From assembly GCA_034003625.1 (NCBI GenBank), contig JAVEYG010000022.1, positions 20,145 through 84,144 on the forward strand: 64,000 nt of DNA, in the 5' to 3' direction. Both the position numbers and the translations under genes were made by a program. Numbering within the stretch: position 1 is the first letter of the stretch; every line of letters starts with the position of its first letter. The notes under the pieces were generated by a model that worked only from the letters and a program-made list of their open reading frames with translations, did not search any database and was not told where the DNA came from. Of this stretch, positions 28,338 to 36,938 are shown one piece after another. The DNA is from GWE2-42-39 sp034003625. GTDB lineage: Bacteria > Bacteroidota > Bacteroidia > Bacteroidales > Prolixibacteraceae.

Positions 28338-29321
28338 ATGAGTTGGAAAAAGGGAATCATAGTCTTGTTGGTTGTTTTTTGTCAATGGGCTTCGGGAACG
28401 GCTGTCCCGAAATACGATTTTGTAGTGGCTGCCGATGGAAGTGGCGATTTTACAAAGGTTCAGGAAGCAATTAATGCAGTTCCCGATTATCGAAAGAACC
28501 CAACGGTCATTTTCCTGAAAAATGGCATTTACAAGGAAAAATTGGTACTTCCTTCCTCGAAAAATTTTGTCCGTTTGATGGGTGAGAGCGCCGACAAAAC
28601 CATTATTACCTTCGATGATTTTGCTTCGAAGAAAAATAATTTTGGCGAGGAAATAGGAACCACCGGTTCGTCGTGCTTTTTTATTTTTGGCAACGATTTT
28701 ACGGCGGAAAATATCACTTTCGAGAATTCATCGGGGCCGGTCGGGCAGGCCGTTGCCGTGCGTATCGATGGCGACCGGGTGTATTTCAACCGTTGCCGTT
28801 TTCTCGGATTTCAGGATACCTTGTACCCACATGGCGAAAAAAGCCGTCAGTATTATAAAAACTGTTACATCGAAGGAACAGTCGATTTTATTTTTGGCTG
28901 GTCGACTGCTGTTTTCGACCGCTGTGAGATTTTTTGCAAATCGCCGAGTTACATCACGGCTGCCTCTACTTTGCCCGAAACTGATTTTGGGTTTGTGTTC
29001 CTGAACTGCAAGGTTCACGGCAACGCGCCGGCCCGCTCTGTTTATTTGGGGCGTCCGTGGCGCCCATATGCCAAAACGGCTTTCATCGAATGCGAATTGG
29101 GAGAAGTAATAAAGCCCGAAGGCTGGCACAACTGGAACAAACCGGAAGCTGAAAAAACGGCTTTCTACGCGGAGTACCGGAACATTGGTCCGGGGGCAAA
29201 TGCCGAAAAACGTGTGCCATGGTCGAAACAGCTAACCGATAAAGAACGCGGGAAATATACGATACTGAATATTTTTGATGGATGGGTCCCGGAAGAGCCG
29301 TTTGCTGAACCTTCAGAATAG
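28338..29321 (+). CDS. Pectin methylesterase, CE8 family
   Basis: A 327-aa esterase removing methyl groups from homogalacturonan so that pectate lyase and GH28 can act. A signal peptide is present (residues 1-22). The family start VVAADGSGDFTKVQEAINAVP is intact. Active-site residues seen: Gln137 (GPVGQAVAV), Gln159-Asp160 (GFQDTLY), Asp183 (VDFIFGWS) and Arg239/Trp241 (YLGRPWRPY). It begins 6 bp after the PL1 stop, in keeping with coupled expression. Confidence 0.96.
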   Translation: MSWKKGIIVLLVVFCQWASGTAVPKYDFVVAADGSGDFTKVQEAINAVPDYRKNPTVIFLKNGIYKEKLVLPSSKNFVRLMGESADKTIITFDDFASKKNNFGEEIGTTGSSCFFIFGNDFTAENITFENSSGPVGQAVAVRIDGDRVYFNRCRFLGFQDTLYPHGEKSRQYYKNCYIEGTVDFIFGWSTAVFDRCEIFCKSPSYITAASTLPETDFGFVFLNCKVHGNAPARSVYLGRPWRPYAKTAFIECELGEVIKPEGWHNWNKPEAEKTAFYAEYRNIGPGANAEKRVPWSKQLTDKERGKYTILNIFDGWVPEEPFAEPSE

Positions 29322-29360
29322 AAAAGAAATGAATAGTAGAATATCGCGTCAACCTTTCCT

Positions 29361-29439
29361 TGTCATGCTGAACGCAGTGAAGCACCTGTCAGAAGTAGCT
29401 CTATACCTGAGATTCTTCGCTTCACTCAGAATGACAAAA
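29361..29439. repeat. Dispersed palindromic repeat, copy 2, overlapping a gene start
   Basis: About 79 bp related to the 17935-18012 copy. Its ends are inverted (TGTCATGCTGAACG and CTCAGAATGACA). The right end ATGACAAAA supplies the predicted start codon and first residues (Met-Thr-Lys) of the GH43 gene. The reading frame through the repeat is open. Confidence 0.65.
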
Positions 29440-31077
29440 CGTTTTTTGTGGATCAGCATCACCTTGTTCGTTTTGTTTTTGGCGCCGGGAAATGTTTTCG
29501 CACAAAAAAGCAGGGCCGAAAATCCGGGCGTATCAAACGTATGGGTGGCCGACAGGGGCGACGGCACTTATCAAAACCCCATCCTTCATGCCGATTACTC
29601 CGACCCGGATGTGGTACGCGTGGGCAACGATTTTTACATGACGGCTTCGTCGTTCAATTGCGTTCCCGGTTTGCCCATCCTACACTCGACCGATTTAGTG
29701 AACTGGGAGCTGATTTCGTACGCTCTGCCGAAACAACAGCCTTTCGATGTGTTCGATCGGCCACAGCACGGAAATGGCGTTTGGGCGCCTTGTATCCGTT
29801 ATCATCAGGGCGAATTTTATATTTATTATCCCGATCCGGATTTCGGGATTTACCTCACCAAAGCAAGCGACCCGAAAGGGCCGTGGTCGGAACCCTTATT
29901 GATAAAAGAGGGAAAAGGCCTTATAGATCCTTCTCCGCTGTGGGACGACGACGGTAATGCCTATCTTGTTTTTGCTCTGGCGGGAAGCCGCGCCGGGATA
30001 AAAAGCATTTTACTGGTAAGCCGGATGAATCCCGGCGGTACGCAGCTTTTGGGCGATCCGGTGCTGGTGTTCGACGGGTATCCGGACCACCCGACCGTGG
30101 AAGGGCCGAAATTCTACAAACGCAACGGTTATTACTACATTTTTGCCCCTGCCGGTGGGGTTGCAACCGGCTGGCAGTTGATCCTTCGCTCAAAAAATGT
30201 GTTTGGCCCGTACGAAGGAAAAATAACGTTAGAGCAAGGTTCTACAAACATTAACGGGCCACATCAGGGGGCTTGGGTCGATACATCAACCGACGAAGAC
30301 TGGTTCATTCATTTTCAGGACAAAAAAGCCTATGGGCGTATCGTCCACCTGCAACCCATGAAATGGGAAAATAACTGGCCGGTAATGGGCTCCGATTACG
30401 ATGGGAACGGAATTGGGGAACCGGTTTCGGTTTACAGGAAGCCCGGCACCGGCGCTAAATCAGTACTAAAAACGCCGCCCGAAAGCGATGAGTTTAAAAC
30501 TCCCCGCTTGGGTTTGCAATGGCAATGGCACGCCAACCCACAGCTTACATGGGGTTTCCCGACAGGAGAATTGGGTTTTTATTGCCTGAATTGTATTCCG
30601 AAGCCTGAAAATTTTGTGAACCTCTGGACAGTGCCGAACCTGTTGCTTCAGAAATTTCCGGCGGAAGAATTTACAGCCATCACAAAGCTGACGTTCAATC
30701 ATCGTTTTGATGGTGAGGAAATTGGTTTCTTGGTAATGGGAGAAAATTATCAGTTTATTTCGCTAAAACGTACTGGCGGAAAATTAGCCGTACGCTCGGT
30801 AAAATGCGAAAATGCACGAACCGGCGGTCAGGAAAAAGAGTTGTTTCGGAAAGAATATTCAGGGAATAGTATTTATTTCAGGATAAACGTAAAAGCCGGG
30901 GCTGTTTGTTATTTTGCATTCAGTACGGATGGGGAAAATTTTACAGAAGCAGGAAATGGTTTTCAGGCGGTTCCCGGGCGCTGGATTGGCGCTAAAATTG
31001 GTTTCTTTGCTCTTCGCGACGGAGTAACTAACGATGCAGGCAATGCAGCTATTGACTGGTTCCGGCTTGTAAAATAG
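29431..31077 (+). CDS. GH43 family beta-xylosidase/arabinofuranosidase-like
   Basis: A 548-aa enzyme for arabinose or xylose side chains. The signal peptide ends GNVFAQ. The five-bladed propeller begins YQNPILHADYSDPDVVR (catalytic base Asp), with LIDPSPLWDDDG (pKa-modulating Asp) and VEGPKFYKRNGYYY (general acid Glu). The C-terminal half is a concanavalin-like domain (FRLGLQWQWH-type reading, here PRLGLQWQWHANP), as in GH43 beta-xylosidases. Start ATG 29431 is chosen for the clean signal peptide; upstream ATG 29329 would add residues encoded by the dispersed repeat. Specific substrate is not decided by sequence. Confidence 0.93.
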   Translation: MTKRFLWISITLFVLFLAPGNVFAQKSRAENPGVSNVWVADRGDGTYQNPILHADYSDPDVVRVGNDFYMTASSFNCVPGLPILHSTDLVNWELISYALPKQQPFDVFDRPQHGNGVWAPCIRYHQGEFYIYYPDPDFGIYLTKASDPKGPWSEPLLIKEGKGLIDPSPLWDDDGNAYLVFALAGSRAGIKSILLVSRMNPGGTQLLGDPVLVFDGYPDHPTVEGPKFYKRNGYYYIFAPAGGVATGWQLILRSKNVFGPYEGKITLEQGSTNINGPHQGAWVDTSTDEDWFIHFQDKKAYGRIVHLQPMKWENNWPVMGSDYDGNGIGEPVSVYRKPGTGAKSVLKTPPESDEFKTPRLGLQWQWHANPQLTWGFPTGELGFYCLNCIPKPENFVNLWTVPNLLLQKFPAEEFTAITKLTFNHRFDGEEIGFLVMGENYQFISLKRTGGKLAVRSVKCENARTGGQEKELFRKEYSGNSIYFRINVKAGAVCYFAFSTDGENFTEAGNGFQAVPGRWIGAKIGFFALRDGVTNDAGNAAIDWFRLVK

Positions 31078-31097
31078 AAACGTAAAAAAGAAAAGAT

Positions 31098-32804
31098 ATG
31101 AGAATGATGGGAAGAATACTAAAAATTGGGTACGCACTGGTTTTGATTATCGCATTGGCGTGTAGAGAAAAACCAATTAGCGGTTCCGGTATGAGCAGTT
31201 TATACGAGGGGCTTGAATTTGAAATGGCAGTGATTGCAGATCCGGTAATTCCCGATTTTTCGGTTTTACTGACCGATTTTGGCGCTGTGGGCGACGGGCA
31301 TACACTGAATACACAGGCTTTTGCCGATGCGATTGATTTCGTGGCCGGAAAAGGCGGCGGTAAAATAATTATTCCGCGCGGAATATGGCATACCGGCCCT
31401 ATTGTGCTGAAAAGCAACATCAATATCCACGCTGAAGCCGGGGCTTTGGTCGTTTTCAGTAAAGACAAAAATTTGTACCCTCTGATTGAAACCAGTTTCG
31501 AGGGGCTGAACACGGTTCGCTGCCTTTCGCCGGTTTATGGGAAAGACCTCGAAAATATCGCGTTTACCGGCGATGGAATTTTCGATGGTTCGGGCGATGC
31601 CTGGCGGTTTGTAAAACGCTCGAAATTAACTGAATCGCAATGGAAAGAGTTGGTGGCTTCGGGCGGTGTAACCGATGAAAAGGGCAATAATTGGTACCCT
31701 TCGGAAAGTTTCAAAAAAGGGGCCGAGATGAGCGAAATGAACGTTCCTCAGAATTTGAGCGAGAGGAAAGATTTTGAGGAGATAAAAGATTTTCTCCGTC
31801 CGGTGATGGTGAGTTTGGTTGGCTGCAAAAATGTATTGCTCGACGGCCCGGTGTTCCAGAATTCGCCGGCCTGGTGCATCCATCCGCTGATGTGCGAAAA
31901 CCTGATTGTCCGGAATATCGACGTGCGCAATCCCTGGTATTCGCAAAACGGCGACGGCATTGATATTGAATCATGCAAAAACAGCATCGTTTACAACTGT
32001 ACGTTCGACGTGGGCGACGACGCGATTTGCATTAAATCGGGCAAAGACCTCGACGGGCGCAACCGGGCAGTCCCCAACGAAAACCTGATTATTAAAAACT
32101 GTATTGTGTATCACGGTCACGGCGGGGTTACCGTGGGAAGCGAGATGTCGGGCGGAGTGAAAAATATGCACGTTTCGGGCTGTACATTCATCGGTACCGA
32201 TGTCGGCCTTCGTTTTAAAAGCAACCGGGGGCGCGGCGGCGTGGTGGAAGGGATTTATATTTCTGATATTGACATGATGAACATACCGACCAATGCGATT
32301 TCGTTTAACCTTTACTATGGTGGACTTTCTGTTTCTGAAATGCTGGAAATTGCTTCCAATGGCGACAGTCAGAAAGATATTGTTCTTGAAGTATCGGAAG
32401 AAACGCCGCAGTTCAAAAATATTGTAATTAAAAATGTGACCTGCAAAGGGGCCTTGCAGGCGATTTATTTACAGGGGCTTCCGGAGATGAACCTCGAAAA
32501 CGTGACGCTTGAAAATATCAGTATGGAAGCCGACAACGGTTTGTTCTGCATGGATGCCAATGGTGTTGTTATCCGCAATCTATCGCTACGGACGAAAAAA
32601 TTTCCTGCGCTCGAATTTTACAATTCCAGGAATGTTTCGGTCGGCAGCTTGTTTTTACCTGAAGAAGGGCAGCCGTTTATTGCAGTGGATGGCGAACGGA
32701 CTGAAAATGTAACGATTGAGCTAAGTTCGGATAATAATGTGGAAAAACTTTTAACCATTGGAAATCAGGTAAAACCGGATGCCGTTCAAATAAAAAAACA
32801 CTAA
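31098..32804 (+). CDS. GH28 polygalacturonase-family hydrolase
   Basis: A 568-aa beta-helix hydrolase of galacturonan. It has a lipoprotein-like leader (LIIALACREK). Family start: LTDFGAVGDGHTLNTQAF. Catalytic motifs are NGDGIDIES (first Asp), GDDAICIKSG (Asp pair), GHGGVTVGSE (His) and RFKSNRGRGG (substrate-binding Arg/Lys). An insertion at about residues 170-215 (WKELVASGG ... FKKGAEM) is common in Bacteroidota exo-acting members. It probably acts as an exo-polygalacturonase or rhamnogalacturonan hydrolase; sequence alone does not decide which. It precedes the second PL1 by 4 bp. Confidence 0.94.
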   Translation: MRMMGRILKIGYALVLIIALACREKPISGSGMSSLYEGLEFEMAVIADPVIPDFSVLLTDFGAVGDGHTLNTQAFADAIDFVAGKGGGKIIIPRGIWHTGPIVLKSNINIHAEAGALVVFSKDKNLYPLIETSFEGLNTVRCLSPVYGKDLENIAFTGDGIFDGSGDAWRFVKRSKLTESQWKELVASGGVTDEKGNNWYPSESFKKGAEMSEMNVPQNLSERKDFEEIKDFLRPVMVSLVGCKNVLLDGPVFQNSPAWCIHPLMCENLIVRNIDVRNPWYSQNGDGIDIESCKNSIVYNCTFDVGDDAICIKSGKDLDGRNRAVPNENLIIKNCIVYHGHGGVTVGSEMSGGVKNMHVSGCTFIGTDVGLRFKSNRGRGGVVEGIYISDIDMMNIPTNAISFNLYYGGLSVSEMLEIASNGDSQKDIVLEVSEETPQFKNIVIKNVTCKGALQAIYLQGLPEMNLENVTLENISMEADNGLFCMDANGVVIRNLSLRTKKFPALEFYNSRNVSVGSLFLPEEGQPFIAVDGERTENVTIELSSDNNVEKLLTIGNQVKPDAVQIKKH

Positions 32805-32808
32805 AAAG

Positions 32809-34197
32809 ATGACAAAACAACTGTTGATTATAGGAATGTTGTTTCCGCTTTTTATACAGGCGCAACAACTGGCATTTCCCGGCGCTGAAGGTTTTGGCCG
32901 TTTCACTTCAGGCGGAAGGGGCGGAGAGGTTTATATTGTTACCCGTTTAGAAGACCAGGAAAAAGACCCGCAGGAAGGCACTTTGCGCTGGGCGATAAAA
33001 AAGAAAGGGCCGCGTACAATTGTTTTTGCCGTTTCAGGAACGATAGCCCTCGAAGCCCCGCTGAAAGTAAATAACAGCGACCTGACCATTGCCGGCCAAA
33101 CTGCCCCGGGCGACGGTATTTGCCTGAAAAATTACACGTTTACCATCAGCGCCGATAATGTGATTGTGCGCCACCTGCGTTTCCGTTGCGGCGACCAAAC
33201 TCTGCAAAGCAGCGCGCAGGATGCAATGAATGCGAAAGGTAACAAGAATATCATCATCGATCATTGTTCGCTGAGCTGGTCGGTTGACGAAACCGGTTCG
33301 TTTTACGATAACAGGAATTTCACCATGCAATGGTGCATTTTGAGTGAAAGTTTATATAATTCGGGGCACGAAAAGGGAAATCACGGCTATGGCGGTATCT
33401 GGGGTGGCGAAGGCGCCAGTTTTCACCATAATTTGCTGACGCACCACACCAGCCGCCTGCCGCGGTTTAATGGCGCCCGTTTTTCTACTCAGCCCGAAAC
33501 CGAGTTGGTCGATTTTCGGAACAATGTGATTTTCAACTGGGGTTTCGAGAGTTGTTACGGTGGAGAAGAAGGGCGGCATAACATGGTAAACAACTATTAC
33601 AAAGCCGGGCCTGCCACCAAAAAAGGAAACCTGCGTCACCGGATTTTAAGCCTGACGCAACACTTTTACGACCCCAAAATTAATCCGGATACACTGGGCG
33701 CAGGCTTATTTTATATTGACGGAAATTATGTGGAAGGTTTGCCCGAAGCCACCTGTGATAACTGGGGCGCTGGCGTACAAAAAGCGACCCCAGAAGAAAA
33801 ACTGAAATCGAAAGCCAGGCAGGCGTTCCCGTTTGCCGAAGTGACCACCCATACGGCGGAAGAAGCTTTTCGCCTGGTGTTGGCGCAGGCCGGGGCAACC
33901 CGACCAAAACGCGACGTGGTAGATAAACGGATCATTCAGGAAACAAAAACCGGTGTGTGCCAATATGGCGACAGTTGGGGCGCCGGCTCGGGAATTATTG
34001 ACAGCCAGCAGTCGGTAGGTGGATGGCCGGTACTGAAATCGAAACCGGCTCCCAAAGACAGCGACCGCGACGGGATGCCCGACTCGTGGGAACGAAAAAA
34101 CAAACTGAACCCGTTTGACGCTGCCGACCGGAATTCCGACCGCAATGGCGATGGATATACCAATCTGGAAGAGTACCTGAATGGGCTGGCCGGTTGA
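32809..34197 (+). CDS. Second pectate lyase, PL1 family, without T9SS domain
   Basis: A 462-aa paralogue of the 26652 enzyme. Shared landmarks are FPGAEGFGRFTSGGRGG, NIIIDHCSLSWSVDETGSFY, GGIWGGEGASFHHNLLTHHT and FRNNVIFNWGFES. A short signal peptide ends IQAQQ. The C-terminus stops after a calcium-binding-like repeat (DSDRDGMPDSWE and NSDRNGDGYTNLEEY) and lacks the sorting domain of the first copy, so this one probably remains periplasmic. The two enzymes may act in series at the surface and in the periplasm. Confidence 0.93.
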   Translation: MTKQLLIIGMLFPLFIQAQQLAFPGAEGFGRFTSGGRGGEVYIVTRLEDQEKDPQEGTLRWAIKKKGPRTIVFAVSGTIALEAPLKVNNSDLTIAGQTAPGDGICLKNYTFTISADNVIVRHLRFRCGDQTLQSSAQDAMNAKGNKNIIIDHCSLSWSVDETGSFYDNRNFTMQWCILSESLYNSGHEKGNHGYGGIWGGEGASFHHNLLTHHTSRLPRFNGARFSTQPETELVDFRNNVIFNWGFESCYGGEEGRHNMVNNYYKAGPATKKGNLRHRILSLTQHFYDPKINPDTLGAGLFYIDGNYVEGLPEATCDNWGAGVQKATPEEKLKSKARQAFPFAEVTTHTAEEAFRLVLAQAGATRPKRDVVDKRIIQETKTGVCQYGDSWGAGSGIIDSQQSVGGWPVLKSKPAPKDSDRDGMPDSWERKNKLNPFDAADRNSDRNGDGYTNLEEYLNGLAG

Positions 34198-34338
34198 TTT
34201 TTGGGAAAATCAGGCTTATGGATAAGATAGATTCAGAAAATTTTGGGGCATACAAGAATTTTTGTATTTTGTGCAATCGGTTGCATTTTTGTTTTTTGCT
34301 TCTCTTCTGAATAAAAATAACCAGTAAATTAATGTGTT

Positions 34339-35790
34339 ATGAATTTAAAAATTTTATCAGTACTCTTTCTTCTGTCGATTTTCAATGTTTCTTTTGCGCA
34401 GAAAAAAATAAATGTGTTTACTATTGGCGATTCGACGATGGCGGATAAAAAAGCCGAAGTTTTCCCGGAAACCGGTTGGGGACAGGTGTTTTTCCAGTTT
34501 TTCGACGATCAGGTGGTTGTTCATAACCATGCGGTAAATGGTCGCAGTTCCAAAAGTTTCATTTCCGAAGGACGCTGGCAGGCCGTGCTCGACAGCCTTC
34601 AGAAAGGTGATTATGTATTTATTCAATTTGGGCACAACGACCAGAAGATCAACGCTCCAGAGCGATATGCCGAACCTTTTGGCAGTTATACCGAAAACCT
34701 GGCCAAATATATTTCAGAAAGCCGTTCAAAAGGTGCAATCCCTGTGCTTTTTACATCCATTGTCCGTCGGAAATTCAATGAAAAAGGAAAGCTGACAGAT
34801 ACGCATGGAGATTATCCGGTGGCAGTCCGGGAACTGGCAAAGAAGATGGATGTGCCATTGGTCGATCTTCAGAAAAGTACCCAAAAAGTAGTTCAGGCAT
34901 TAGGCGATGAAAAATCAAAAAAAATGTATTTATGGGCCGAACCCGACTCCCGTTTCCCGGAAGGTCGTAAAGATGATACGCATCTGTGTGTGGATGGGGC
35001 CCGAAAAGTTGCTTCATTGGCGGCTACGGAATTAAAAAAGTTGAACCTGGGACTTTCACAACATGTGGTTGAGCAGCGAAAAGTAGTCGGGCTCGACAAC
35101 TGGTTCAACCGCGAATACCATAAAAAAACAGGAAAATTGTACCATTATACCTGGGATGATACTGAAAATAGTGGCTTTTCGCAATTAGGTGATTTGTTCA
35201 AAGAACAAGGATGTGTGCTGAAAACCATTGGGGAAAGGCCCCTCAAAGCTATATTGGGCTGTCTGGATGTTTATATTATCGTTGACCCCGATACGACTAC
35301 CGAGAGTAAAAATCCGAATTATATTGACGCCGAATCGATCCATTCCATCAAAAACTGGGTACAGAATGGCGGTGTATTGTTGCTGATGGCCAACGATGGC
35401 CCCAATTGCGAGTTCACCCATTTCAACCAGTTGGCCAAAACTTTTGGTTTTCGTTTTATCCCGTCAACACTGAACCCGGTACTCAACCGTAATTGGGAAA
35501 TGGGGGCCGAAACGGACCTTCCCGATCATCCTCTTTTCCGAAATGTCGGAAAGATTTACATGAAAGAAGTGGCGCCCATCAAGCTCAGCGACAATGCCCG
35601 GCCGATTTTAACAGATAACGGCCATGTATACATTGCTGAAACACCTTTCGGAAAAGGCCGGATATTGGCTATTGGCGACCCCTGGCTGTACAACGAATAC
35701 ATCGGGCACAAGTTGCTCCCCGAATCGTTTGAAAATATGAAAGCTGCTGAAAATATGGTGAAATATTTATTGTCAGGAGAAGGAAAATAA
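34339..35790 (+). CDS. CE12 rhamnogalacturonan acetylesterase fused to a GATase1-like domain
   Basis: A 483-aa protein. Residues about 22-245 are an SGNH/GDSL esterase: TIGDSTMADKK (block I, nucleophile Ser), NHAVNGRSSKSF (block II), IQFGHNDQK (block III) and DDTHLCVDGARKVA (block V, Asp and His). This fits the CE12 family that deacetylates rhamnogalacturonan. Residues about 250-483 form a second domain with DVYIIVDPDTTTES, IKNWVQNGGVLLLMANDGPN and FGKGRILAIGDPWLY, resembling DUF4350/GATase1-like modules. No glutaminase Cys triad is evident there, so that domain may bind ligand. A signal peptide is present. Confidence 0.9.
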   Translation: MNLKILSVLFLLSIFNVSFAQKKINVFTIGDSTMADKKAEVFPETGWGQVFFQFFDDQVVVHNHAVNGRSSKSFISEGRWQAVLDSLQKGDYVFIQFGHNDQKINAPERYAEPFGSYTENLAKYISESRSKGAIPVLFTSIVRRKFNEKGKLTDTHGDYPVAVRELAKKMDVPLVDLQKSTQKVVQALGDEKSKKMYLWAEPDSRFPEGRKDDTHLCVDGARKVASLAATELKKLNLGLSQHVVEQRKVVGLDNWFNREYHKKTGKLYHYTWDDTENSGFSQLGDLFKEQGCVLKTIGERPLKAILGCLDVYIIVDPDTTTESKNPNYIDAESIHSIKNWVQNGGVLLLMANDGPNCEFTHFNQLAKTFGFRFIPSTLNPVLNRNWEMGAETDLPDHPLFRNVGKIYMKEVAPIKLSDNARPILTDNGHVYIAETPFGKGRILAIGDPWLYNEYIGHKLLPESFENMKAAENMVKYLLSGEGK

Positions 35791-35865
35791 AATTTACGTC
35801 CAGTCAGGAAATACAGATAAAGCCTATCATTTCCTATTCAGGTTTACCCATAGTGATATGCAATA

Positions 35866-36927
35866 TTAATCTGTTTCATTTTGCTGTTCCATCCTGATAA
35901 GTTCGGCTTTTCTGAGTTTCAGTTTTTTTAGGTAACTATCGGTCTGGTTACGGAATAAGCTTTTGTATGATTTTGATGCCCATGAAATGGCATCGCCGGT
36001 CCTGCCATCGAGTTCACAGGCAAGCGCCATGTTGTATTCGGCTTTGCTCCGTATGAATTTGTTCCGGCTTTCGGTCAACGGTTGCCAGTAGGCAGTAAGT
36101 TGTTCCCAGTTATTTGCTTCGATCAGTTTTTTTTCCGTCGCATTTTTTTTATCGATAATGAATATTCCCCTTTCGGCGGGAACCCAGGAAGGTGACAGAT
36201 AACCGTCCAAATCCAGCGCTACTTTGATCCCTGTATCAATCAGGCCCCTTTTTATAGTTCCTAATTTTTTAAAAAGGGCATGCTGGTCCATATCTCCGTT
36301 TTCCCAAAAAATGGTATCGGTAATAAAAATCTGTCCGGAAATTTCTTTTTTCACCGGATCATAAATCCTGAAAAATGAATTGTAAATAACATCAAACGAA
36401 GCATAGAAATACGAATAAGCTGTACGGTCGGAATACAATTCTTCGACCTCAGCCTCAAAACGTGAACCGACACGGGTGACAAACTTTTCCATGACCAGCA
36501 GGGCATCGGTATTGTATGTCTTGCAGATTTCATCCACATAATCCCACCCCAACGGTTGTTCAATAATATAGTATTTTGAATCTCGCGGGATATTCCGTTC
36601 AACCGGGATCACCACATCAAACCGGCCCGACTCGAAAAGTAGGTCTCCCAAGGCTTTCAGACAGGTATCTGCGGCCAGGCTGTCGAGTACGTTGATGTTG
36701 ACCATGAAATCTTTCCGGTAGAAATACCGCTGGAGGGAATCCTCATTAAAGTTAAGGAACTCATTTGTCATTGCCCGGTTCATCAGGGTCAGGCTTTGTA
36801 TTTCTTCGGGTATTTTAACTTTCGGCGGATATTGGTTTTCGATGGTAAGCGACCGGAATTGTGTACACGATAATGTACTCGCAGTAATGATTATCAGAAA
36901 AATGTATAAAAAATGACTTCGTGCCAT
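35866..36927 (-). CDS. DUF6340-like lipoprotein
   Basis: A 353-aa predicted lipoprotein (lipobox STLSCTQF) of the type annotated DUF6340 in Bacteroidota. Function is unknown. The N-terminal half has alternating strands and helices (VIPVERNIPRDSKYY), the C-terminal third is helical and TPR-like (KAEYNMALACELDGRTGDAI). Start is ATG 36927, giving the lipoprotein leader directly; a longer reading from 37011 overlaps the preceding gene. It starts 11 bp after the stop of the VWA-type gene, so the two form an operon. Confidence 0.75.
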   Translation of the reverse strand: MARSHFLYIFLIIITASTLSCTQFRSLTIENQYPPKVKIPEEIQSLTLMNRAMTNEFLNFNEDSLQRYFYRKDFMVNINVLDSLAADTCLKALGDLLFESGRFDVVIPVERNIPRDSKYYIIEQPLGWDYVDEICKTYNTDALLVMEKFVTRVGSRFEAEVEELYSDRTAYSYFYASFDVIYNSFFRIYDPVKKEISGQIFITDTIFWENGDMDQHALFKKLGTIKRGLIDTGIKVALDLDGYLSPSWVPAERGIFIIDKKNATEKKLIEANNWEQLTAYWQPLTESRNKFIRSKAEYNMALACELDGRTGDAISWASKSYKSLFRNQTDSYLKKLKLRKAELIRMEQQNETD

Positions 36928-36938
36928 GACTGATCGGT

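Noticed and set aside
29275..29430. Longer start for the GH43 gene
   Set aside because: The added residues come from the dispersed repeat and would bury the signal peptide.
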